From NCBI RefSeq assembly GCF_025244665.1, contig NZ_CP104205.1, positions 744,001 through 808,000 on the forward strand: a stretch of DNA of 64,000 nt, in the 5' to 3' direction. The notes beneath the pieces are model-generated. The model was given only the letters and a program-made list of their open reading frames with translations, was not told the origin of the DNA and searched no databases. Shown in pieces: positions 48,825 to 58,769 of this stretch. The position numbers were made by a program, and so were the translations under genes. The stretch is from Maribacter litopenaei. GTDB lineage: Bacteria > Bacteroidota > Bacteroidia > Flavobacteriales > Flavobacteriaceae. Position 1 is the stretch's first letter. The number at the start of each line of letters is the position of its first letter.

Positions 48825-50213
48825 TCGTATTCAAAGGTTTCAGTTCCCCTAAAACTTACAATTCTTTTGGGATTTTTTCGAACGAAAGATTCTACGATGC
48901 GTTGCGTTTCCAAGGTATTTCGTTGCTTGTTCACATACGTTTCAAAATCATCCGAAGTTAGAAGGGGCGTATCCTTGGAAACGTAACCATAGCCCGAATA
49001 AAGATTCTCATGGACTAAAACAAACCCATACTCTTCCGGATTTCTGCCTTTTAGTTTGATGGCATAATCGGATTTTGTCTCTTTTAATGAACGCACGGAG
49101 TTGGTAACCCGCCCATTGTATTCTTCCAAATGTGCAATATCCGAGCAGATTCCAATACAGTTCTTTATCCTGAAATGCGAACAGGTATCCACATTGTCCT
49201 GCAGGTGACAGTACTTGGGGCATAGTTCAAAGTTTTCGCACAATGCTTCCGTGAAAGGCCCGGCATTCAGAAATACTGTATAAAACCAATAGTGGATTGG
49301 GCGCCATGTTGATTTTGTTATAGGCCAAATGCAGGATTCCGTTTCGGTCTTCATAACTGAAAATAGCATACTGTTGTATCTTTCGTTTTTGCGCTCTATT
49401 GAATTTGGGATAGTGTTTTTTTATTTCCGCCGATTCTAGCAAAAGGGCAATCAGTTCATTTCCAGTTTCTTCAAAGTCCAAGTAAGCAGTTTCTGCACAT
49501 AGAGAAATCTCCTTTGTTGATTTATCATAGAAGTGCCCTAGAACCCTTTTTTTTATATTGATGGCCTTACCTATATAAATGATATGCCCTTTGGAATCCT
49601 TAAAGTAATAGATGCCTGGGGTTGAAGGTAATTTTTCAAACTCGGTTCCGGGCAAAGAGGGTGGTAATGTAGCTTCTTGGGATCGAGCGTTTAAAAAGGA
49701 TTTAAAGACTTTTTCTGCCCCTTGGGTTCTCAGCAACTTGTGGAATAAGAGCATGGTGGCGTGGGCATCACCACGGGCCCGGTGTCTATCGGAGAGTGGA
49801 ATGCCAACGGCAGAACATAATTTTCCAAGACTGTAGGAATGATAACCGGGAAGCAATTTCCGGGATAATCGTACGGTACACAATTTCTTTCCTGGAAAAT
49901 TCCAAACCAATCTGCTGCAGCTCATTTTTAATGATATTGTAATCAAAGTTTACACTATGCGCTACGAAAATGGCCTCCGAGGTAATTTCCAATATTTTTG
50001 GGGCTATCTCCTCGAGTTTTGGGGCATTTCGCACCATGTCGTTATCTATTCCCGTAAGCCCAGTGATAAAGAACGGTATATCACATTCGGATTCACCAAT
50101 GTAGTATACTCATTCACCACCTCATGCCCATCAAATTTAAAAATGGATATTTCGGTAATTTTATTACCCTTGATTCCGTTACCAGTGGTTTCTATGTCTA
50201 CAATGCAGTACAA
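48806..50213 (-). CDS. Exonuclease (DnaQ-like) - GIY-YIG nuclease fusion (three indels)
   Basis: About 469 residues. The N-terminal DEDDh exonuclease domain has IVDIETTG (Exo I), the Exo II region FVAHSVNFDYNIIKNEL and Exo III RARGDAHAT. From about 200 a UvrC-like GIY-YIG domain follows (TPGIYYFKDSKGHIIYIGKA), then a Cys-rich segment (CPKYCHLQDNVDTCSHF). Start is TTG 50213 (MYCIVDIETTG). Breaks: CCGAA for CCAGAA at 50087-50091 (restoring NPECDIPFFITGLTGIDND), one extra base near 49886 (SRKKLCTVRLSRKLLPG) and one near 49252 (CRAFTEALCENFELC). Probably a DNA repair or processing nuclease. Confidence 0.87.
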
Positions 50214-50285
50214 AATAAAAAATGGAAAAAGCCACTTTAAAGTTAGTTCAAATTAATGAATGACTGCAAGGGTTACTTGAAAACC

Positions 50286-52583
50286 CTATACCGATTTTTC
50301 CAAATGTACGATGATGGACTTGCTAATGGGTGTATTGCTTTTATCCGCATAGTGGTTGTGGGGAACCACCATATTTGCTTCGGAAAATAGGCCCCAAGGT
50401 TGCCTTGTGGTATGTTGTACGGAACAATCAAGAATTTATTAGCGCGCCGCTCGACCGAATCGTAGTTGCTGACTATATCTGTAATGTCCAAGGTTTTGTA
50501 GCCAAACTTCTCCATATCGTTAGGATTCATAAAAAGCACGCGGCGTTCATTTTTTATACCCCTATATCGGTCGTTTAGACCATAAATGGTTGTGTTGAAC
50601 TGGTCATGGGAACGTATGGTCATCAATAGAAACTCATTGGGTTTTAAATGGTGGTCGGCCAATTTGCAGATACTGAATTTGGCTTTTCCGTTTTTCAATT
50701 TACTGAAATCCAGTTCTCTAACATTATTGGGTAAATAATAGCCTGTTCCTTTAGAAGCCTTTTGGACAGATTCGAATCCCTTCAAAGTCTCGGGACATTT
50801 TTTTTCTGATACTATCATAATTGGTACCCAAACCAGCCCAATCTACAGGATGGCCATCATTAAAATAGGCATTTGCAATTCCCCCTATAATTTCAGGCTC
50901 ACTTTTTAAATGCTCTGATTTTGGTTTTAGTACACCTTTGGTTCTATGTACCTGGCCCATGCTGTTTTCCACGGTTAGGAAGCGGTCCTTACCTTCAAAA
51001 TGGTCCTTTTCAGACCTGCCCAAGGTAGGAAGAATTAGTGCCGTTTTTCCAGTAACTAAATGACTTCGATTTAGTTTGGTACTAATTTGTACCGTGAGTT
51101 CACAATTTTGAATGGCTTCCGCGGCATATTGGGTATCGGAGACGGCAGATACAAAATTTCCCCCTAATCCTATAAAAATCTTGGACCTTCCCTCGTGCAT
51201 AGCTTCCAAGGCTTTTACCGTATCCAATCCTTCCTTGTCCGGAGGTATAAAACCGAAGACGCGTTCTATGGTTTTGTTCAATTCTGTTGAAACATGGTGC
51301 ATAATTCCAACCGTCCTATCACCTTGAACATTACTATGCCCTCTAACGGGACAGGTTCCAGCCCCAGGCTTTCCTAGACTTCCCTTCAGTAATAATAAAT
51401 TGACACATTCTTTTATGTTATCGACACCATTTTTGTGTTGGGTGAGACCCATGGCCCAACAAATGATGATCTTATTTTTCTTGGCTAAAATAGAGACGGC
51501 TCGGTCAATAGCTTTTTCAGGGACACCACATCGTTCCAAAAGCTCGCTTTCGGAATAGTGGTCTAAATCTTTTAATAGGTCTTCAATTCCTTGGGTATAC
51601 GTTTCAATAAAGGCATGGTCGAATACCTTTTCACCACTTTTATCCAAATGGGCCAACTTTTTCAGAATCAATTTCAATAAGGCTACATCTTCATTGATTT
51701 TTACCTGAAGATGGATATCCGTTAAAGAGGTGCCTTGAGTAATTCCTGATAGGGACTGTAGGTCCTTGAACTTGATCAAACCCGCTTCTTCCAAAGGATT
51801 AATACTGATGATTTTTCCACAGTTCATTTTGCATTTTTCTAAAGCGGATAGCATGCGAGGGTGGTTGGTACCTGGATTTTGTCCAATGACCATGATGACT
51901 TCAGCCATGTCAAAATCCTCCAACTTTACGGATCCTTTTCCAATTCCCAATGTCTCGGACAAGGCAACACCGCTACTTTCGTGGCACATGTTGGAGCAAT
52001 CGGGCATGTTATTGGTGCCAAAGGCACGAACAAAAAGTCCGTACAGAAAGGCCGCTTCATTGCTAGATCGCCCGGAGGTATAAAAAATAGCTTCGTCAGG
52101 AGATTTTAGTGTTTTAAGATGATTGGCAATCATTGAAAACGCTGTTTCCCAGCGAATGGGCTCATAGTGTACGGAATTTTCTTTCAATAACATTGGTTGT
52201 GTCAACCTTCCGCTTTTACCAATCTTAAAGTTCGACCATGTGGAAATTTCCTCCACGCTGTATTTTTTGAAAAAATCGGCATCCACCTTTTCGTAGGTCG
52301 CCTCTTCTGCCAAAGCTTTTGCCCCGTTTTCACAATATTCCCCGAGTTTCGAAGGTTTTTCAGGGTCCGGCCATGCGCAGCCCGCACAGTCGAATCCCTC
52401 TTTTTGATTCATTTTGGAAAGGGTTCCTAAAGCTTCCAAAGCCCCCATTTCTTTAAATGTATGTTGTAATGCAACTTTGATACCCGGGAATCCTGCGGCA
52501 AAATCTTTAGCATGGGTAAGTTCTATCCCAGTGAATTGTGCATCGCCTACAAGTGAAATATTTCGTTTGATCGGGGAGGACAT
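50286..52583 (-). CDS. FdhF/YdeP family molybdopterin oxidoreductase (two indels)
   Basis: About 765 residues of the formate-dehydrogenase-like FdhF/YdeP group, linked in E. coli to acid resistance. CAGCAWPDP near residue 66, FYTSGRSSNEAAFLYGLF, MCHESSG and GAGTCPVRGHSNVQGDRTVG mark the molybdopterin-binding domains; the C-terminal domain has LLMTIRSHDQFNTTIYG. Breaks: TCTCGG at 50788-50793 on the plus strand (TCTGG restores MSQTLKGFESVQKASKG) and CTTCGG at 50379-50383 for CTTCTGG (restoring YFPEANMVVPHNHYADKS), which moves the stop from 50273 to 50286. The exonuclease gene follows on the same strand. Confidence 0.92.
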
Positions 52584-52654
52584 AAATTAAATGTTTCCCA
52601 CTAAGGTATTATAAAGAAGAGAAAGAAAAGGTCACCAATAGAACAGTCTTTGAA

Positions 52655-52843
52655 TTAGTTGGAATCGTTTCCTTCCTCTATTTCAGCAAGTCTAACATCG
52701 TTTTGTTGGTCGATTAATGTGGAACTGTCTTTAATAACAAATTCAGATACCAAGTCGGTTTCCTTATTACAGGAGGTTGAAACTACCAAAAGAAAAAAAG
52801 AAAACAATACTAGGGCAGGGAACTTAGAAAGGCGTATTTTCAT
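52655..52843 (-). CDS. Small lipoprotein (62 aa)
   Basis: MKIRLSKFPALVLFSFFLLV is followed by VSTSC, a good lipobox (Cys 25), and a 37-residue acidic mature part (NKETDLVSEFVIKDSS). Such short lipoproteins with a conserved T-D-L-V-S-E-(F/Y)-V-I segment are common in Flavobacteriia. Function unknown. The gap 52844-53041 holds nothing further that I recognise. Confidence 0.68.
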   Translation of the reverse strand: MKIRLSKFPALVLFSFFLLVVSTSCNKETDLVSEFVIKDSSTLIDQQNDVRLAEIEEGNDSN

Positions 52844-53041
52844 TTAATATGCTGACTATAAATGAGTAATTGGTTCTTTGGTCGGCCAAAAATATATTTT
52901 GAATTGATTTTGACGATTAAAAGAGCAATTTTTTCGATGAAATGCACACAAAAAGTTATCAGTACTAATTGTTAATAACTTTTGGATCCGACAAGAAAGT
53001 GGGTTTCTTAAGTTTAATGGGGTAAATGAATTAAGAAAAAC

Positions 53042-54131
53042 ATGAAGGTTAGAATATCAATTATACTCATATTGTTGTCTTTCGGCAGCCAACAATTAAA
53101 ATCGCAACAGGAGAACACAAACGTTGTTCTGATAACGATGGACGGCTTTCGATGGCAAGAACTTTTTACAGGAGCTGATTCTCTCTTGGTGGCAAATACG
53201 AATTTCGTACATGATACCACCGAATTGAAGGGGCAATTTTGGAAAGAATCTCCAGAAGATAGGAGAGCGGTATTAATGCCATTTATTTGGAGTGAGGTTG
53301 TGACCATGGGACAAATTCATGGAAACCGTAAACTGGGTAGTAAGGTGGACTTGACAAATTCCATGTGGTTTTCCTATCCAGGCTATAATGAGATTTTAAC
53401 CGGAAGGGCGGATGATGAGCGGATTACAAGTAATGATAAGATTCCCAATCCAAATAAAACGATTCTAGAATTGGCGAATTCAGATGCAAGGTACAGGGAG
53501 AAAGTGGCCGCATTTGGTAGCTGGGATGTTTTCCCCTTTATCGTAAACGAGGAGCGATCTGGGGTTACGGTCAATGCGGGATTTGATTTGGCCGATGGTG
53601 AGAATCTTTCAAAAAAAGAACTGTTCTTGAATGAGTTGCAACCAAAAGTGCCGAGTCCTTGGGGTTCTGTTAGGTTGGACGCTTTTACTCATTATTTTGC
53701 CTTGGAGGAAATGAAAAAGAATCGCCCCAAATTGGTGTATATCGCCTATGGGGAAACGGACGACTTTGCCCATGATGGGGATTATGGCGCGTATTTGAAA
53801 TCTGCCCATATTACAGATATGTTCATTAAGGAATTGTGGGAATTCGCGCAATCGGATTCGGTTTACCGCGACAATACACTTTTTTTGATTACTACGACCA
53901 CGGTCGTGGTACGTTTCCCTTAGATACATGGAAAGGACATGGATCCGATGTCAAAGGAGCAGGAAGTGTTTGGTTTATAGCCTTTGGAAAGGGTGTGGAA
54001 TCAAAAGGGGAGATTAAAGTGAATGAACAGTTATTTAGTAACCAAATTGCGCCAATCATTATGCGACCTTGAGTTTGCCTATCGATACAACACATATGAA
54101 AGGGGAGATATTGGAGCTATCCAAGCTTTAA
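53042..54131 (+). CDS. Alkaline phosphatase superfamily protein, secreted (two 1-bp deletions)
   Basis: About 363 residues with a signal peptide (MKVRISIILILLSFGSQQLKS). Metal and catalytic segments of the superfamily are visible: VVLITMDGFRWQELFTGAD, YIAYGETDDFAHDGDYGAYL and, after repair, ITTDHGRGTFPLDTWKGHG. One G is missing near 53895 (ACGACC for ACGGACC) and another near 54063 (ATGCGACC for ATGGCGACC). The second repair extends the end through ATLSLPIDTTHMKGEILELS to TAA 54129-54131. Neither is at a CCAGA site. It is probably a periplasmic phospho- or sulfo-ester hydrolase. Confidence 0.87.
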
Positions 54132-54139
54132 GTGCTAGA

Positions 54140-54370
54140 CTACAGATTAACTTGAATTTCTCTAACCTTTATGGATTGTTCCCGCAATAGGTTCTCGAAG
54201 ATGATAACCGTTCTTTCTTGATATTCTTCAGGAATTCTACCACCGATCATCCAATTTTTTTTGATGAATCTTTTATCGTCCAGTTTGAACTCACTGCAAA
54301 GACAGGTAAGTGCCGCTTCGCGGGTAGTGTCGTTCATGTTACTGAACATGGTTTTGATATTTTTTATCAT
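54140..54370 (-). CDS. Hypothetical small protein (76 aa)
   Basis: The frame encodes a soluble, charged 76-residue protein (MIKNIKTMFSNMNDTTREAA, then LTCLCSEFKLDDKRFIKKNW) with no signal peptide and no recognised family. It converges on the alkaline phosphatase gene with an 8-bp gap. The composition is plausible for a real protein, but no second line of evidence supports it. The gap 54371-54552 holds nothing I recognise. Confidence 0.45.
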   Translation of the reverse strand: MIKNIKTMFSNMNDTTREAALTCLCSEFKLDDKRFIKKNWMIGGRIPEEYQERTVIIFENLLREQSIKVREIQVNL

Positions 54371-54552
54371 CGGTATAGATGGTCGGTTACCAAATATAAA
54401 TAATTATTAAAACCGTAGCCCTTTTTTTAATCAACAGGTTTTTAACATTGCTGCTATATTAGCTAAACCTAAATGCTTGATTTAAAATAGATAAGGTTCC
54501 TCTAGCTTTGTTTAGGCAGATTTCTTCTGTCACCGTTTTATTTTAACTTAAT

Positions 54553-54570
54553 TTGTGTGCTCGAACACAA
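54553..54570. promoter_or_regulatory. LacI-type operator before the GHMP kinase operon
   Basis: TTGTGTGCTCGAACACAA has inverted TTGTGT/ACACAA arms around a centre containing CG, the pattern of LacI-family operators. A possible -7 box TATCATTG lies at 54576-54583, so binding here would block the promoter. A LacI-family regulator is encoded at the end of the same cluster (57212-58245). Confidence 0.6.
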
Positions 54571-54663
54571 TTTTGTATCATTGCCAAGGTTCAAGCGTTT
54601 TTTTGAAGAAAGAGGGTCGTGTTTTGAGCTTGACAATTTGGAAAAAATCAAATCATTTGATTA

Positions 54664-55765
54664 GTGGGAACTAAGGAAATTAAAATAGTGGCGCCTGGAA
54701 GGACCTGTCTCTTTGGAGATCATCAAGATTACCTTGGACTGCCCGTAATTGCCTGTGCCATAGATAGGCATATTCTTCTGAATGCGATTCCCAATGATTT
54801 GGAGGTTTTTAGAATCCGAATGAAGGATATCGATGCCGTGAGAAATATTCCAATTTCTGAAAATTTCGAGCATTTGGAACCTCGTGATTATTTCGGTTCT
54901 GCCCTTAGGGTCTTAAAAAGAGAGGGTTGTGTACCAAGTAGGGGTTATGATATAGATATTTCCGGGAATATTCCTATTAATTCGGAAATTCCAGTTCATC
55001 GGCAGTGCTTTTGGCCTGGATACAGTTTCTGATAGCCGCCTTCGGTATCAACCGTCCTGTAAGTCAAGAATATTTGGCAGAACTTGGATATAGGGCCGAA
55101 ATCCTTGAGCATAAGGAACCTGGTGGAATGATGAACCACTTTAGTATTTCCATGGGGGGGTTGGTATATATCCAAACAAAGCCACCTTTTAAATGCAGTC
55201 ATATCGGTTCTCAATTGGAAGGTATGGTTACTGGGGTTTCAGGTGTTCCAAAGGAAACAGTAGGGCTTCGGGAAGGGTAAAGGGAAATGCCATGAAAGCT
55301 ATTGAAATCATTTCAGCACATCATAAGGATTTCGATATAGCAAACATATCCGTTTCAGATATGAAAAGCTATAATCCTTTATTGCCCCTGGAATTGGTTC
55401 CTTATTTTGAAGCGGCAGTCGAAAACCATCAGATTACCCAAAGGGCTTTGGGCGAATTTCAAAAACCCGTTTTAGACCTATCGGAAATAGGCAGGTTAAT
55501 GACGGCACATCATATCCTATTAAGGGATAAATTAAAAATAACCGTGCCTAAAATCGATACCATGATCGGGGCTGTCTTAAATCAAGGTGCTTATGGTGCT
55601 AAAATTGTTGGCTCCGGTGGCGGGGGAAGTATTGTTGTACTCACAAAACCGGGAACTGAAACTCAAATCATAAACGCTCTTTTGTCCGTTGGGGCGAAGG
55701 AAGCATATCCTATAAGGGTCGACTCCGGGCTAAGAACCCAAAATACGGCCAATACTAATTTTTAA
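54664..55765 (+). CDS. GHMP kinase, galactokinase-like (two 1-bp deletions)
   Basis: About 367 residues. The substrate motif VAPGRTCLFGDHQDYLGLPV, the ATP-binding loop (after repair NSEISSSSAVLLAW) and the C-terminal GAYGAKIVGSGGGGSIVVL motif define a GHMP sugar kinase near galactokinase. The start is GTG 54664; a stop (TGA 54658-54660) precludes a longer N-terminus. One T is missing near 54983 (GGAAATTCC for GGAAATTTCC) and one A near 55277 (restoring RVKGNAMKAIEII). Next to GH109, phosphorylation of galactose or N-acetylgalactosamine is a reasonable inference. Confidence 0.86.
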
Positions 55766-55777
55766 ATTATTATCAAG

Positions 55778-57117
55778 ATGAACTCAAAATCCAGTAAGAA
55801 ATTTTATTAAATCAACCTCCATGGCTGCCACGGGAGCGGCCCTTTGGCCTCAAATCTCTATGGGAATGAATTTTCAGGCACAAAAGCTCCGTGTGGGTAT
55901 GATAGGGGTAGGTCTAAGAGGAACCAATCACCTCAGCAACTTGTTGATGCGTGATGATGTCTTGGTAACAGCCATCTGTGACATAGATCAAGCCCGCATA
56001 AAAATTGCGTTGGATATGATTTCTGAAAATGGGGATGCCAAACCCCAGGTTTTTGGAAAAGATGATTTGGACTACAGAAATCTTTTGGAGCTTAAAGAAG
56101 TAGATGCGGTAATCATTGCGACCCCTTGGCTATGGCACACCCGTATGGCCAAGGATGCCATGCAAGCAGGCAAGTATGCGGGGTTGGAAGTATCTGCAGC
56201 AAATACCATGGAAGAGTGTTGGGATTTGGTGAATACCCATGAGCGTACCGGAACCCATATGATGATCTTGGAGAACGTGAACTATAGAAGAGATATTCTT
56301 GCGGTATTGAATATGGTTCGTCAGAATATTTTTGGGGAATTGGTACATTTTAGATGTGGCTATCAGCATGATTTAAGGGGGGTGAAGTTCAATGATGGAA
56401 AAGAACCCTATGGTAAGGGAGTGGAATTTGGGGAAAAAGGCATTTCAGAGGCTAGATGGCGTACACAACACTCCTTGTTGAGAAATGCCGATGTATATCC
56501 CACCCACGGAGTAGGGCCCATTGCTGCCATGTGCGATATCAATCGGGGAAATAGGTTCGTATCGCTTACATCCCACGCAACCAAGGGTATTGGGTTGCAT
56601 AATTATATAGTGGCAAAAGGGGGCGAAGATCATCCAAATGCCAAATTAAAATGGAAGCAGGGGGATGTGATAACTACCACAATAGATACTTCCAATGGGG
56701 AGACCATTATTGTTACACATGATTGCAACCTTCCAAGACCTTATTCATTAGGTTTTAGGGTACAAGGCGCGAACGGCCTCTCGGGAAGTGGATGGCAACC
56801 GTATTTATATTGAAGGTCAATCGGAGCCCCACCGATGGGACGTTGCGGATGAATGGCTTAAAAAATATGATCACCCACTTTGGGTAAAATATGGGGAATA
56901 TGCCAGTGGTGCCGGTCACGGTGGTATGGATTTCTTTGTGATAAACGCTTTCGTTGAATCTGCTAAGGCAAATATAGCCCCGCCTATGGATGCCTATGAT
57001 GCTGCGGCTTGGAGCGCTATTACCCCATTATCCGAACAGTCCATTGCCAATAATGGGGAACCTCAGGATTTTCCGAGACTTTACCCGGGGCAATTGGGTA
57101 AAAAGGAAACCTTATAA
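55778..57117 (+). CDS. GH109-type Gfo/Idh/MocA protein (putative alpha-N-acetylgalactosaminidase; two indels)
   Basis: About 446 residues with an NAD-binding Rossmann domain (LRVGMIGVGLRGTNHLSNLL) and the GH109 features YPTHGVGPIAAMCDINRG and GAGHGGMDFFVINAF. Near 55796 the leader is out of frame: two missing bases would restore SSRRNFIKST, a twin-arginine export motif. At 56779-56784 TCTCGG stands for TCTGG, restoring ANGLWEVDGNRIYIEGQSEP. GH109 enzymes cleave alpha-GalNAc by an NAD-dependent redox mechanism. It lies 12 bp after the GHMP kinase and before the LacI regulator. Confidence 0.88.
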
Positions 57118-57211
57118 TTGGATTAAGGATACATATTAATCAGTAATCCTTTGAAAATCTTGTTTTCAGATTCTAAGAATTTCCAAAACTTTTCTATTCT
57201 TTAAAGTTGAC

Positions 57212-58245
57212 ATGGAAAAAAGAAACTACACCATAAAGGATATTGCGGCCCTAGCCGATGTGTCAAGGGGCACGGTAGATCGTGTAGTCAACAAAAGAGG
57301 CAAAGTTTCGGAAAAGGCCAGGAAAAAAGTGGAGGAGGTTCTTGATAAAATTGATTACCGTCCTAATTTGATTGCCAGGTCTTTGAAGAATCATAGGATC
57401 TACACCATTTGGATTTTAATGCCGAGATGATAGCAAAGATTTATACTGGCAACAGATGAATCATGGTATAAGGGAGGCTTATGAAGGATTGGAATCCTTT
57501 GGAATGGCCATTAAACCTGTACAAATGGGAAATACTCCTGAGGAGTATTATAGAAATTTCAATGCTGTTTTGGAAAACAATCCGGATGCCTTGGTTATCG
57601 TACCCTTTTTTACGGAGACCTGTATTGACCTGTATAGAAAGTTGGAGGGAATGGAAATTCCTTTTGTACTGTTGAATTCACCGATCAATAGTGTGAATTA
57701 TAGTTCTTTTATCGGTCAGGATTATGTACAGAGTGGGCGGACCGCTGCCTACCTAATGGATATATTGACAAAGGAAATAAGGGATGAACGAAAATTGTTG
57801 ATACTAAACATGGATGTTCAGACCGAGAATAAGACCCATGTGGAGGAAAAGGAAATGGGATTCTTAGACTATTTTAAAGAAAATCACCAATCTACTAAAG
57901 TGGAAATTTTAAGTTTAGAAGATGTATTTGATACAGACCTTTTAAATTCAAAAATAAGCCAAGTAGATGGATTGTTTATCACCAATTCGAAGACCCATAT
58001 TGCAGCACCCGTGATACGTAACCACCCTTCAGTAAAAATTATAGGATACGACATGATACCTGAAAATATTGAGCTATTAAATGAAGGTGCAATTGATATT
58101 CTTTTAAATCAGAATCCCGAGACTTCAAGGGTATCATGGTATATCGATTATCTCTGAATATTTATTGTACCAACGGGATATGCCTAAAAATAAATTACTG
58201 CCTATTGATGTTCTAACGAGGGAAAATATTTCAGGATACCTATAA
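57212..58245 (+). CDS. LacI family transcriptional regulator (two 1-bp insertions)
   Basis: About 343 residues: an N-terminal helix-turn-helix (YTIKDIAALADVSRGTVDRV, hinge YRPNLIARSLK) and a periplasmic-binding-protein-like effector domain. Breaks at CCGAGA sites: 57422-57427 (CCAGA restores LMPDDSKDLYWQQMNHG) and 58117-58122 (CCAGA restores NPRLQGYHGISIISEYLLYQ), which extends the protein to TAA 58243-58245. It closes the kinase/GH109 cluster and is the obvious candidate to bind the operator at 54553. The effector is probably a sugar. Confidence 0.9.
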
Positions 58246-58271
58246 AAGGTATTAAATACCTTTTCAAAGGG

Positions 58272-58664
58272 TTAGGAAGCCTTCTTAATCTCTACCTCGT
58301 TGAGCAAGAAACCAATATTTTCAATATTTGCAACGTGATAACTGATCAAACGATTTAAGGACATCATATAGCTTAGCTGCTTTGAATCTTTTTTATATCC
58401 GTTTTGGGTAATAATCTCATGTAAATTTTCAGTTATTTCATTTACAATGGAGTCTGTCGTATTTCCTGGATTCACGTTGATATGGCGAAGTGTTTCGGCG
58501 ATTTCAACTTCGTTTTTACAACTTAGCTTTAAGTAGTCCTCAAGAATGACTTTTCTCCGTTCACTTAGAAAACTGATATCGCTGTCGTTAAAGTAATTGT
58601 TCACCTGTTTGGAAATAGCATATAGGTTGCTAAGTTCCTTTCCTAATAATTCTTCTTTATTCAT
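58272..58664 (-). CDS. Hypothetical helical protein, possibly DUF892-like (130 aa)
   Basis: An intact, fully helical 130-residue protein. The segments ELSNLYAISKQVNNYF, VEIAETLRHINVNPGNTTDS and MSLNRLISYHVANIENIGFL recall the three helices of the ferritin-like DUF892 (YciE/YciF) stress proteins, but the metal ligands are not convincing. It lies between the LacI gene (convergent) and the RND operon. Confidence 0.62.
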   Translation of the reverse strand: MNKEELLGKELSNLYAISKQVNNYFNDSDISFLSERRKVILEDYLKLSCKNEVEIAETLRHINVNPGNTTDSIVNEITENLHEIITQNGYKKDSKQLSYMMSLNRLISYHVANIENIGFLLNEVEIKKAS

Positions 58665-58769
58665 GATTTTGTCATTTGCTTTGAAACAATTTACAGGAAC
58701 TACCTGATCTTTAGTAATGCAAAAGACAATTTTAATAACGCTGAACCTTCACAGACCCTACCACTTGGT

